Assembly (NCBI GenBank): GCA_002713145.1
Contig: PAVS01000011.1
Span: forward strand, 124,001 to 188,000
Reading direction: 5' to 3'
DNA: 64,000 nucleotides
From: Halobacteriovoraceae bacterium
GTDB lineage: Bacteria; Bdellovibrionota; Bacteriovoracia; Bacteriovoracales; Bacteriovoracaceae
Program-made: the position numbers and the translations under genes
In this document: positions 56,493-64,000 of the stretch, one piece after another
How positions within the stretch are numbered: position 1 is the first letter of the stretch
How the letters are laid out: each line of letters starts with the position of its first letter
Notes under the pieces: model-generated
Database searches by the model: none
The model's input: the letters and a program-made list of their open reading frames with translations, nothing else
What the model was told of the DNA's origin: nothing

Positions 56493-56960
56493 TTAGTCTT
56501 TTTTTTGTGGTAAGAATTGATCCAAGATTTCAGGAATTGTAATAAGCATATCTGCTTCACAGGCGACCTCACCGTCTGTATAAGCAACCCCTTTTCCCTT
56601 ACAAACACCCCTTTTCCATGAAAGAACTTCTGTTTCGATGTAAAACTTATTCCCTGGTACGACTTCTTTTTTGAACCGAACAGTGTGTTGGAGACCATGA
56701 ATAACTTTTCCTTTTAAACCAGGAAGAGTGGTAATTGCTACCGTAAGCATTTGAGCGAGTGCTTCTAATTGAAGAGCACCTGGCATATTTGGTCCATCTG
56801 GGAAATGGATAGGAAAGTACCATTCATTTTGAGTTATGTTCTTAAATCCCTTTGCGCTTTTTCCCGGAATTACTTCATCAACATGATCAATCATGAGGAA
56901 TGGATATCTGTTAGGTTGATATTCTTGTAGTTCTAAGCAGTTAAGACTAAAACCTTCCAT
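56493..56960 (-). CDS. FabZ-like hotdog dehydratase
   Basis: 155 residues of the FabZ/FabA-like hotdog fold. PNRYPFLMIDHVDEV, then NEWYFPIHFPDGPNMPG with catalytic His (family GHFP, here IHFP) and Glu in ALQLEALAQ. FabZ dehydrates 3-hydroxyacyl-ACP. It stands alone with AAAGGAAC before ATG, among glycan genes and away from a fatty-acid cluster, so it may serve an acyl or polyketide-like modification linked to the carrier protein at 63599 (inference). Confidence 0.82.
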   Translation of the reverse strand: MEGFSLNCLELQEYQPNRYPFLMIDHVDEVIPGKSAKGFKNITQNEWYFPIHFPDGPNMPGALQLEALAQMLTVAITTLPGLKGKVIHGLQHTVRFKKEVVPGNKFYIETEVLSWKRGVCKGKGVAYTDGEVACEADMLITIPEILDQFLPQKKD

Positions 56961-57096
56961 TTTGTTCCTTTTTTTATACTTTGGGTAGAAGTGATGGCAT
57001 AAGTTTTACACCTTATCTCATTAGGGTGTAAAGCTATTGATATTTAACTCTATGTCTTGTATTTTCTATATTTATTTAAAACAGGAGTATATAGGG

Positions 57097-58881
57097 ATGA
57101 TGCGTATTGCAGATTTTTTAATGCAGCGTTTACATGAACATGGTGTTGGGCATGTTTTTACTGTCACTGGCCGAGGTTCGTTGTTTTTAAACGATGCGCT
57201 TGCCGCTCACAAGGAAATAGATGCTGTCTGTAATCATCATGAACAAGCAGCGGCTTATGCAGCGGTTGCATATGCTGAAACTAAAGACTCATTGGGGGCA
57301 TGTATGGTTTCTACTGGTTGTGCTAGCACCAATGCCATAACAGGGGCTCTAAATGCTTGGCAAGATGGTATTCCATGTATTTTTATTTCAGGACAAAATA
57401 AACTAAAAGAAACATCGAGATATACAGGGGTACCCATAAGAACCTATGGGCAGCAAGAGACAGATTTAATTCCAATGGTAGAATCTATTACCAAGTACGC
57501 TGTTATGATTACAGATCCTAAAAGAGCTGTTTACGAGATTGATAAGGCATTTCACCTAGCTCAAGAAGGCAGAAAGGGGCCAGTTTGGATTGATATTCCT
57601 CTAGATGTGCAAAACATGCGAATTCGTCCCGAAGAGTGTGAGCAATTTATTCCTGAAAGTATAGAGATCTTAAAGCCTTCAAAATCAGATATTGAGTATT
57701 TAAAAAATGCTCTAAATGAAGCAGAAAGACCGACAGTAATTATTGGAAGTGGTGTCCGTTCAGCCGATGCAATACAAGATTTAGAAAAATTTGTTACAAA
57801 ATATAAAATTCCCCTAACTTACTCAGCTTCCTCTCCAGATACATATGGTTCTTCGAATGAGCTTTCAATAGGCTCTGTTGGGGCGATGGGGTGCTCAAGA
57901 GCGGCAAGCTTTGCAGTTCAAAACAGTGATCTTCTGCTCGTTATAGGGTGCCGTATGTCTTCGATGACTGCGGGGGAGTTCTGCAAGTTTGCAAGGGCAG
58001 CGAGGGTCATTGTTGTTGATATCGATGAAGTTGAACATTCTAAAGAGGGTGTTGCTATAGATAAGCTAATTCTTTCTGATGCAAGGGAATTTTTACAAAC
58101 AATGAATGAGCCTAGTGAAGTGAAGCAAGCTAACCCTGAGTGGATCGACAAGTGCTTACATTGGAAAGAAGTTTTTCCAAATTGTGAAGAAGGATTTAAG
58201 CAAGAAAAGAAGGTCGACCTCTATCACTTGGCAGAAGCCATGTCAGAAGTTTTTCCAGCAAACGGTTCTCTTGTTACAGACTCGGGACTAATTGAAGTAA
58301 TTCTTCCTCCTAATATGAAGTTTAAACCAGGACAAAGAAGCATTCATCCTGCATCTCAAGGCTCAATGGGATCAGCACTCCCTTCAATCATAGGAACACA
58401 TTTTGGAGCTGATAGAAGTGTCGTTTGTGTAGTTGGTGATGGGTCAATCATGATGAACTTACAAGAGTTGGAAACGATAAGTTATAACAAGATTCCGGCT
58501 AAAATATTTGTCATAAGCAATAATGTTTACGCTGTCATTAGAAAAAGACAAAAGGATCTATTTGGCTCAAGAACTATTGGTACAGATCCAGAGAATGGAG
58601 TTAGTTGTCCAGACTTTAGGGATGTAGCCGCGACTTTCAAGCTTAATTATGCAAAGATTGAAAATGCTAAAAATTTAACAGAAGACCTTGATAAGGTTTT
58701 AAAGATGGATGGTCCAGTTCTTTGTGAGGTAATGGGACTTGAGGATCAAAGGTATATTCACTGTTCATATACTAAAAATGCAAAGAGAAGAGTTGTTCAA
58801 AGGCCGATAGAGGATCAATCACCATTTTTAGATAGAGAGTTATTTTTATCTGAGATGATTATTGAACCCATTGATCAATAA
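57097..58881 (+). CDS. Thiamine-diphosphate enzyme, acetolactate-synthase-like
   Basis: 594 residues in the three-domain order. The catalytic Glu is in CNHHEQAAAYAA (about residue 49), and the TPP motif is VGDGSIMMNLQELETI with the terminal NN. It looks like IlvB-type enzymes, which decarboxylate pyruvate and add the two-carbon unit to an acceptor. Within glycan loci, relatives such as YerE build branched-chain sugars; this is analogy only. ATG 57097 follows AGGAG by 9 nt. The NeuB-type gene starts 14 nt later. Confidence 0.86.
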   Translation: MMRIADFLMQRLHEHGVGHVFTVTGRGSLFLNDALAAHKEIDAVCNHHEQAAAYAAVAYAETKDSLGACMVSTGCASTNAITGALNAWQDGIPCIFISGQNKLKETSRYTGVPIRTYGQQETDLIPMVESITKYAVMITDPKRAVYEIDKAFHLAQEGRKGPVWIDIPLDVQNMRIRPEECEQFIPESIEILKPSKSDIEYLKNALNEAERPTVIIGSGVRSADAIQDLEKFVTKYKIPLTYSASSPDTYGSSNELSIGSVGAMGCSRAASFAVQNSDLLLVIGCRMSSMTAGEFCKFARAARVIVVDIDEVEHSKEGVAIDKLILSDAREFLQTMNEPSEVKQANPEWIDKCLHWKEVFPNCEEGFKQEKKVDLYHLAEAMSEVFPANGSLVTDSGLIEVILPPNMKFKPGQRSIHPASQGSMGSALPSIIGTHFGADRSVVCVVGDGSIMMNLQELETISYNKIPAKIFVISNNVYAVIRKRQKDLFGSRTIGTDPENGVSCPDFRDVAATFKLNYAKIENAKNLTEDLDKVLKMDGPVLCEVMGLEDQRYIHCSYTKNAKRRVVQRPIEDQSPFLDRELFLSEMIIEPIDQ

Positions 58882-58895
58882 AGAAAGGAAAAACG

Positions 58896-59927
58896 ATGAG
58901 GAAAATGACTTTAAAAAACTCAAGAGTTATTGGTGATAACGAAAAACCATATATTATTGCCGAGGTTAATTCTAGTCACAACGGAGATATCGAAGTTGCT
59001 AAAGAGATGATTAGAGCCGCTAAAGATGCTGAGTGTGACTGTGTTAAATTTCAATCTTGGTCACCGGAAAGTATAAACTCAAAAAACTTTTATGAAGAAA
59101 ACCCAATTGCAAAAAGATTCTATAAGAAATTTGCTCTAACGGGAGAACAATTAATTGAAGTTGCTCAATATTGTAAAGAGTTGGGAATGGATTTCTCCTC
59201 AACTCCATATAGCAGAGAAGAAGTTGATTTTTTAATTAATGATTGTCAGGCACCTTTCGTTAAGATTGCTTCTATGGAACTTAATAATCTTAAGTATATT
59301 GAATATATCGCCAAAACAGGTACTCCGGTCGTACTTTCAACCGGAATGGGGGATATTGAAGAGGTTAGGAAAGCTGTTGAGGTGATTAAAGCGACAGGAA
59401 ATACAAACTTATGTATTTTACATTGTATCTCGATTTACCCACCAGAGATTGAAACAATCAGACTGAATAATATTCTTGGATTACAAGAGGAGTTTCCTCA
59501 GTATGCAATTGGATTCTCTGATCACTCGATCGGGGTTGAGATACCAACTGCTGCGATTGCATTAGGTGCTTGTTTGATAGAAAAGCACTTAACCTTAGAT
59601 AAGAATAAAATTGGAATGGATAATCAGGTTGCAGCTGAGCCTGAAGAAATGAAAGAGATGGTTAAAAATTGTCATAACGTTTATAAAGCTCTTGGCGGGA
59701 AAGACAGAATTGTCATGGATGCAGAGTTAGAGCAAAGAACTAAGATGAGACGGAGTGTTATTGCATCCAGAGATCTTAAAGCCGGAGAAACAATCGCACT
59801 TAGCGATCTAGATGTAAAAAGACCAGGGACGGGGATAGCCCCAGAGCTAATGGATAGCTTGGTAGGGAAGGTTCTTGCAAGAGACGTTGAAGCGGATAAG
59901 CTTGTTTCAATGGAAGATTTTAACTAA
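58896..59927 (+). CDS. NeuB-family nonulosonate synthase, variant metal site
   Basis: 343 residues: TIM barrel (1-275) plus a C-terminal SAF domain. It has AEVNSSHNGD, KFQSWSPES, FSSTPYSREEVDFL, GFSDHSIGVE and EKHLTLDK. NeuB condenses PEP with an N-acyl mannosamine-type sugar. In NeuB the metal ligands are His of EKHFTLD (present here) and His of GPDH; here that motif is GMDN, so the second His is Asn. A changed substrate is possible. AGGAAAAAC precedes ATG. It overlaps the LuxC-like gene by 8 nt, convergently. Confidence 0.85.
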   Translation: MRKMTLKNSRVIGDNEKPYIIAEVNSSHNGDIEVAKEMIRAAKDAECDCVKFQSWSPESINSKNFYEENPIAKRFYKKFALTGEQLIEVAQYCKELGMDFSSTPYSREEVDFLINDCQAPFVKIASMELNNLKYIEYIAKTGTPVVLSTGMGDIEEVRKAVEVIKATGNTNLCILHCISIYPPEIETIRLNNILGLQEEFPQYAIGFSDHSIGVEIPTAAIALGACLIEKHLTLDKNKIGMDNQVAAEPEEMKEMVKNCHNVYKALGGKDRIVMDAELEQRTKMRRSVIASRDLKAGETIALSDLDVKRPGTGIAPELMDSLVGKVLARDVEADKLVSMEDFN

Positions 59928-61116
59928 TATTTATTATTCTAGTTAGGGATGAAATAATGTCGTAACCATCCCAGATAGGTCCAATCTCTAGAGCAGTACC
60001 GATAGGAGTTATTCGATCAACTCCTTTGAGGTTATTTTCCAGAACTAAATTTTTAATATTTTCTACAGCTTCACCAAAGTATGTAATTGTTTGGCATTTC
60101 TCTGAGATCATTGGAACGAGCTCATTTAAATCAGAGGTTGAGTATTCATAGAAGTAACCACATGCTCCTTTGAGCTCTGCATGTTGGTTCAGAACTTTAG
60201 GTAGTTCAACTTTAAAGAGGTCTTTGTGAGAAGTATCAAAGTTTGTGCTAATATCATTTGCTGCATCCATACAGACCTGGGTTAATTTATCTACGACATT
60301 AACTAATTGGATCTCATAAGATTTACTTGTTAATTCTAATACTTGTTGCCAGAAAATGTTTTTAGCTTCTTCTACTTTGTTGCCACTCCATATAACAAAA
60401 CTAGGAGAGGAGCAGGCATTTTGGTCCATGAGGTAGGTGTCATTATAAAAATCTTGAGCTAGTTTAACCAGCTCTGTTTTCCCAAGACGCACAATCATGT
60501 CGGCATTAATGATACTGATAGAGTAGCGGTCACTAAAGATAAGTTCTCGGGCACTCGGTTTTGAGTTTAATTTCTTTATCTCAGAAATCGTACGATCACC
60601 GCCCCAAAGCATTAAGCCATCAGAGAGGCGAGTAAACTCCTCCGTCGTGCTGTTGTTAATAGGATACCTAACAAATACGACTCGATCTCTTAAAGTTTTA
60701 AAGCTATCTTGGCTTAAAACCTCTCCAATGATTGAGCATAACAGGTCAGTCTGTTGAAAATTTGCTGAAGGTAGTCTAACAACATTAGAGTTTCCAGATA
60801 ATAGACTGTAGGCAAACGAGAATGCGAAGTTCATTGGAACGTTTGAAGGAGTAATATGGAAGACAAGTCCAAGCCCTACTCTTGTTTTGCCATCTAAATA
60901 ATCTTTCTTAAGACCTTGGATATTTCCTTTTCTGCACCAAAAAGAAAAAGTCATCAGATCAGGGAACTGCTTTGCTGACTTGTTCTTTCTAATTGCTCCA
61001 GAGAGTTCGCTTAGAAAATCACAAGTTAAGACATTGAAAGGAGGTAAGGGAGAGTCTTGAATTTTATTTTTGCCAAGAATATATTGAACTGCTGGTTCAG
61101 TGGTTAGCTGTATCAC
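59920..61116 (-). CDS. LuxC-like acyl-CoA/acyl-enzyme reductase
   Basis: 398 residues from GTG 61116, which has AGGGGG 4 nt before it; the open frame runs to 61317, but its first part lies inside the LuxE-like gene. FSFWCRKGNI and the aldehyde-dehydrogenase-like core follow, with the catalytic Cys in MDQNACSSPS. LuxC takes an acyl group from LuxE and reduces it to an aldehyde with NADPH. Last gene of an operon with the LuxE-like, adenylating and carrier genes. No luxAB bioluminescence genes are present. Confidence 0.85.
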   Translation of the reverse strand: MIQLTTEPAVQYILGKNKIQDSPLPPFNVLTCDFLSELSGAIRKNKSAKQFPDLMTFSFWCRKGNIQGLKKDYLDGKTRVGLGLVFHITPSNVPMNFAFSFAYSLLSGNSNVVRLPSANFQQTDLLCSIIGEVLSQDSFKTLRDRVVFVRYPINNSTTEEFTRLSDGLMLWGGDRTISEIKKLNSKPSARELIFSDRYSISIINADMIVRLGKTELVKLAQDFYNDTYLMDQNACSSPSFVIWSGNKVEEAKNIFWQQVLELTSKSYEIQLVNVVDKLTQVCMDAANDISTNFDTSHKDLFKVELPKVLNQHAELKGACGYFYEYSTSDLNELVPMISEKCQTITYFGEAVENIKNLVLENNLKGVDRITPIGTALEIGPIWDGYDIISSLTRIINIS

Positions 61117-62170
61117 TACACCCCCTGATCTCGGCACTTTTGATGCGTCCGTAGATTTTAAAATATTTACCAAGTCTTCCGCATGGACAATCATCTTCCC
61201 CCAAAATCTCTCCATAATCTTCGGAGAGTATACTATGCCCTGGATAGCTAGTAGGAATAAGTGAAAATAACTGGATAAGACCTTTTTGACCAACTCCGAG
61301 GCTTTGCATGCTTTCATCCCGGATTATAATGTCACTGTAGATGGAAGTGTGAAAATGACCGTGTTCACACTCGAAAAATATTGAGCCAGTTTGCTCAATC
61401 ATTCCATAGTAATTGTAAATTTTTTTAATTCCGGCGACTTCATCTAGACATTTCTTGTAGGTATCATTGTCAACTGATTGCTCAACAAGTTTTTTCCAGC
61501 CTCCACCGTGAATAAGAATTCCTTTATCAATTGGAAGATTAATATTCTTCTCTTTAAGAACTTTGTAGAACTTCTCCCATACAATGGCAGTGAATCCAAA
61601 TAGTAGAATGTCTGATTCTTTATGTTTTTCTAGGAAAGCCTCAATCGTAGGGAGATGGAGCTCCATGTTTTCATCAAGAGCATATGTCCTATTAGAGCCA
61701 AAAATAGAGAAGCCTAGAATTCCCGCCCCTCTTGCAGAAAAAGACTTTGGGTCTCGCAAAGTTTTTTTTGAGTCAATGATAAGCATGGGGAGTCTTTTTG
61801 GGCCAATAAATTCAGATGTTAGCTTTGTTAGTACTTTTATTTGAGTCTCAGAGACTTCTTTGTCGATGTAAATCTTTGATGGTCTTTGTCCTGATGTTCC
61901 TGAGGATTTAAGTACTTTGAATACATCTTTTTCAGGAATACTTTTCAAATCGAGCATTTTAAACAATCGAACAGGGATAAAAGGCAAGTCTTCAAGCCTG
62001 ACATCACTGGTTAGATCCTTCTTGAATCCATGAACAATTTTTTTATACTCGAGGCAATTTTTTACATGATGCCTTGTTAGTTCGGATAACTCCTCTTTTA
62101 GCATACTTTGCTTTCTTGAATGGTCAAAGCTAAATGGTGCTGTGTTAAGAAGTGATTCCGAGTTACGCAT
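61097..62170 (-). CDS. LuxE-like acyl-protein synthetase
   Basis: 357 residues. The adenylation loop is LKSSGTSGQRPSKI (about 87-100), with FGFTAIVWEKF and YGMIEQTGSIFFECEHGHFH following, and DDCPCGRLGKYFKIYGRIKSAEIRGC at the end. LuxE activates a fatty acid with ATP, carries it on a Cys near its C-terminus and hands it to LuxC. It overlaps the adenylating-ligase gene by 8 nt and the LuxC start by 20 nt, so the operon is tightly coupled. Confidence 0.86.
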   Translation of the reverse strand: MRNSESLLNTAPFSFDHSRKQSMLKEELSELTRHHVKNCLEYKKIVHGFKKDLTSDVRLEDLPFIPVRLFKMLDLKSIPEKDVFKVLKSSGTSGQRPSKIYIDKEVSETQIKVLTKLTSEFIGPKRLPMLIIDSKKTLRDPKSFSARGAGILGFSIFGSNRTYALDENMELHLPTIEAFLEKHKESDILLFGFTAIVWEKFYKVLKEKNINLPIDKGILIHGGGWKKLVEQSVDNDTYKKCLDEVAGIKKIYNYYGMIEQTGSIFFECEHGHFHTSIYSDIIIRDESMQSLGVGQKGLIQLFSLIPTSYPGHSILSEDYGEILGEDDCPCGRLGKYFKIYGRIKSAEIRGCSDTANH

Positions 62171-63599
62171 TTATGAGACCCTCATAGAGTGAAGTTAACT
62201 CTTGGTACTTGATTTTACCGAACTGATTTCGTGGAAAAGTATCAATTTGTTGCACTTTAATACCTGTTGGATGTATTTTTACTTTGGAAGATATAAATCT
62301 TTTAACTTCTCGTGGCTCATGTTCAGAGGATGTGAAAACAATTAATTTCTCATCATGACCAATACAGGCTGACTCGATTTCATTTTTATGTAATATGGCT
62401 TCAATATCAGCAAGGTTAATTCGGTTGCCAAATACTTTTACAAAATGACTCTTTCGTCCGGTGATATAATAGAATCCTTCAGAATCAAAGTGAGCGAGGT
62501 CTCCAGTGTGGAGCTCTTGGTGATTTTCGTTCGATGAAACCAGATCCTCGGGCCTTGTTGAGTAACCAAGAAAAACATTTGGACCTGAATAGATCAGCTC
62601 TCCTGTTGTGTTTGGAGATTTGATTTCTTCTTGATTAGAGTTGATAATTCGAAACTTGCCTCCAGGGATCGGAACTCCAACGGAATTAGGTTTTTCTTGA
62701 ATTTTATCCCAGGGCATATAAGACATTCTTGCTGTCGCTTCGGTCTGGCCGTACATGACGATAAACTTCATACCATTGCTTTTACATGTATTTATCATGC
62801 TCTCAATTAGTTTCGTTCTAAGTTTCCCCCCTGCTTGAGTTAAATACTTTAAGCTCGGAAGTTTCATTGTATGAAATCTCATTCGATTGAGTGACTCAAA
62901 AGTAAAAGGGACACCTCCAAAAGTCGTGGCTTCATGCCTTTTAAGATGATCCCAGAACCCTTTTTCAGTAATCGAGCTTTCCGTGAGAATCAGGGTCGCT
63001 CCCTTGATTAAGTGGCTATTAATAATGGAAAGACCAAATGAATAATTCATAGGTAGAGTTGTAATGGGACGATCATTAGATGAAATCTCGAGATACTCAG
63101 CGATTGCTTGAGCATTACTTATGATATTTTCGTATGAAAGCTTTACTAATTTTGAGCTTCCAGTACTCCCTGATGTGGATAGTAATAACGCAATATCGGT
63201 ATTGATTTCAAAGTGATAGTTTGGTGAATTTGAGTAAACATCAATCTCGTTTAACACTAAGGCTTTGTTGAAATCAGGATGAGCTTGAGTGATATCACCT
63301 CTATTCTTCGGAAGAACTATAAAATTTGGATTATAATTTATGATAAGTTCAGAGATAAGTTCTGTATCAATATCCGCAGGAAGTAGTACTTGTGTGCTGT
63401 CTTGATTATTTAAAAAGCCAAGGTAGGAGGATAAGCTTTCAAAAGTATTTTGACATAAGTTAAAAACTAAACTAGTAGATTCAATTAATTTAGAGAAACT
63501 TTCAGAAGCCTCAATTAATTCTTGAAAGGTATAAGGTACATTATTGCCATCTATAATAGCAACGTTGCACTTATTTAGCTCTGGATTTTGCAGGAGCAT
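62163..63599 (-). CDS. AMP-dependent acyl/aminoacyl-activating ligase
   Basis: 478 residues of the acyl-adenylate-forming superfamily. P-loop STSGSTGSSK (about 134-143), YGQTEATARM, HTGDLAHFDSEG, TGRKSHFVKVFG and the C-terminal catalytic Lys in NQFGKIKY are all present. It probably loads an acid onto the carrier protein encoded 0 nt upstream. The acid cannot be read from sequence. The start ATG overlaps the carrier stop (TAATG). Confidence 0.87.
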   Translation of the reverse strand: MLLQNPELNKCNVAIIDGNNVPYTFQELIEASESFSKLIESTSLVFNLCQNTFESLSSYLGFLNNQDSTQVLLPADIDTELISELIINYNPNFIVLPKNRGDITQAHPDFNKALVLNEIDVYSNSPNYHFEINTDIALLLSTSGSTGSSKLVKLSYENIISNAQAIAEYLEISSNDRPITTLPMNYSFGLSIINSHLIKGATLILTESSITEKGFWDHLKRHEATTFGGVPFTFESLNRMRFHTMKLPSLKYLTQAGGKLRTKLIESMINTCKSNGMKFIVMYGQTEATARMSYMPWDKIQEKPNSVGVPIPGGKFRIINSNQEEIKSPNTTGELIYSGPNVFLGYSTRPEDLVSSNENHQELHTGDLAHFDSEGFYYITGRKSHFVKVFGNRINLADIEAILHKNEIESACIGHDEKLIVFTSSEHEPREVKRFISSKVKIHPTGIKVQQIDTFPRNQFGKIKYQELTSLYEGLINA

Positions 63600-63847
63600 T
63601 ATTCGATAGCGATACCGTATTTGCCCATTATTTCTTTTCCAATATTGTATGAGCTAAAGTTTACGATATCATCGGTGTCAAAAGTTATATCGAACGTGTC
63701 TTCGATTTCAGCAACCATTGCCATGTGACCGATAGAGTCCCAAGTTTCAATGGTGTTATATTCAAGTTTTTCGTTTAGGTCTGACTGGTTAAGTTCGAAA
63801 ATATCGCAGAATATTTTATCGTATTTTGACTTGCTTTCATTGCTCAT
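63599..63847 (-). CDS. Acyl/peptidyl carrier protein
   Basis: 82 residues from ATG 63847, with GGTGGG just before it; the frame is open 11 codons upstream without support. WDSIGHM carries the phosphopantetheine Ser38, and the protein is acidic with three or four helices. It differs from fatty-acid ACP (DSLD), so a dedicated carrier is likely. First gene of the carrier-ligase-LuxE-LuxC operon. Confidence 0.9.
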   Translation of the reverse strand: MSNESKSKYDKIFCDIFELNQSDLNEKLEYNTIETWDSIGHMAMVAEIEDTFDITFDTDDIVNFSSYNIGKEIMGKYGIAIE

Positions 63848-63881
63848 AAAACCCACCTCAATAAAAATAATATAGCGCAAA

Positions 63882-63910
63882 ATATTGCATTTTTGTGGCT
63901 ATTTTGTCAA
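63882..63910 (-). promoter_or_regulatory. Promoter of the carrier-ligase-LuxE-LuxC operon
   Basis: Minus strand TTGACA (63910-63905, perfect), 17-nt spacer, CAATAT (63887-63882, 3 of 6). A TATATT lies a little further on. Bases 63911-64000 hold no further gene I can support. Confidence 0.45.
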
Positions 63911-64000
63911 GATTACAAGTACATAAATGGGCCAGTAGGTCCTCTGGATTAGAAGATAACTTGGCTAGCTCAACAGTTAAAAATATATTTACACTACTTT

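Noticed and set aside
61117-61317. Extended N-terminus of the LuxC-like protein
   Set aside because: It lies fully inside the LuxE-like gene, while GTG 61116 has a strong Shine-Dalgarno.

Overview
The window is AT-rich DNA from a Gram-negative bacterium. The evidence is a complete lipid A/LPS-type sugar pathway (KdsD, a phosphoethanolamine transferase-like enzyme, Wzx, Wzy-like, wbp genes), many signal-peptide proteins and lipoproteins, groESL, a sigma-54 activator with GAFTGA, and PilZ-like and receiver proteins. The mix of secreted peptidases, PilZ-like and receiver proteins and low GC fits the Bdellovibrionota (Bacteriovorax-like), but that placement is inference; there is no rRNA or tRNA here. 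Genes are packed tightly, mostly in short operons. Convergent pairs often overlap at their 3' ends, and no gene-free stretch exceeds about 300 bases.

Region 1 (1-12.9 kb): an M1-like metallopeptidase cut by the window edge, an exported class-I amidotransferase, a lipoprotein, groES-groEL, a two-gene unit behind a near-consensus sigma-54 promoter, an exported SAM methyltransferase next to an unusual QueD-like protein, and a Yej-type oligopeptide importer without its ATPase. Region 2 (12.9-22.7 kb): an Mpo1-like protein with a Crp-family regulator, an HtrA protease, Psd, a sigma-54 response regulator followed by a consensus sigma-54 promoter that drives a three-gene unit, NagB, ManC and MgtE. 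Region 3 (22.8-30.5 kb): a 1159-residue protein with about 27 tandem 14/15-residue repeats, coupled to a receiver-TPR protein, then a secreted M14 carboxypeptidase and small secreted proteins. A 242-bp element with about 40-bp inverted ends and 9-bp flanking direct repeats follows. Region 4 (30.7-38.6 kb): the metH-metF-glycosyltransferase-PAP2 operon, ManA and an iron-type alcohol dehydrogenase.

Region 5 (38.6-64 kb) is an envelope-glycan island: KdsD, an EptA-like transferase, a UDP-sugar pyrophosphorylase and epimerase, a GT39-type transferase, CysQ, a VTC-DUF4956-CotH cassette, a glycosyltransferase, Wzx, a Wzy-like polymerase and wbpE-A-B-D (UDP-diacetamido-uronic acid synthesis). It ends with a FabZ-like protein, a thiamine-diphosphate enzyme, a NeuB-family synthase and a LuxC-LuxE-adenylating ligase-carrier protein operon. 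The last group looks like a dedicated route that activates an acyl acid and reduces it to an aldehyde for use in a surface sugar, and is the best candidate for an undescribed pathway.

Several genes have a good -10 box 5-7 nt before the start codon and no Shine-Dalgarno, which suggests leaderless mRNAs.
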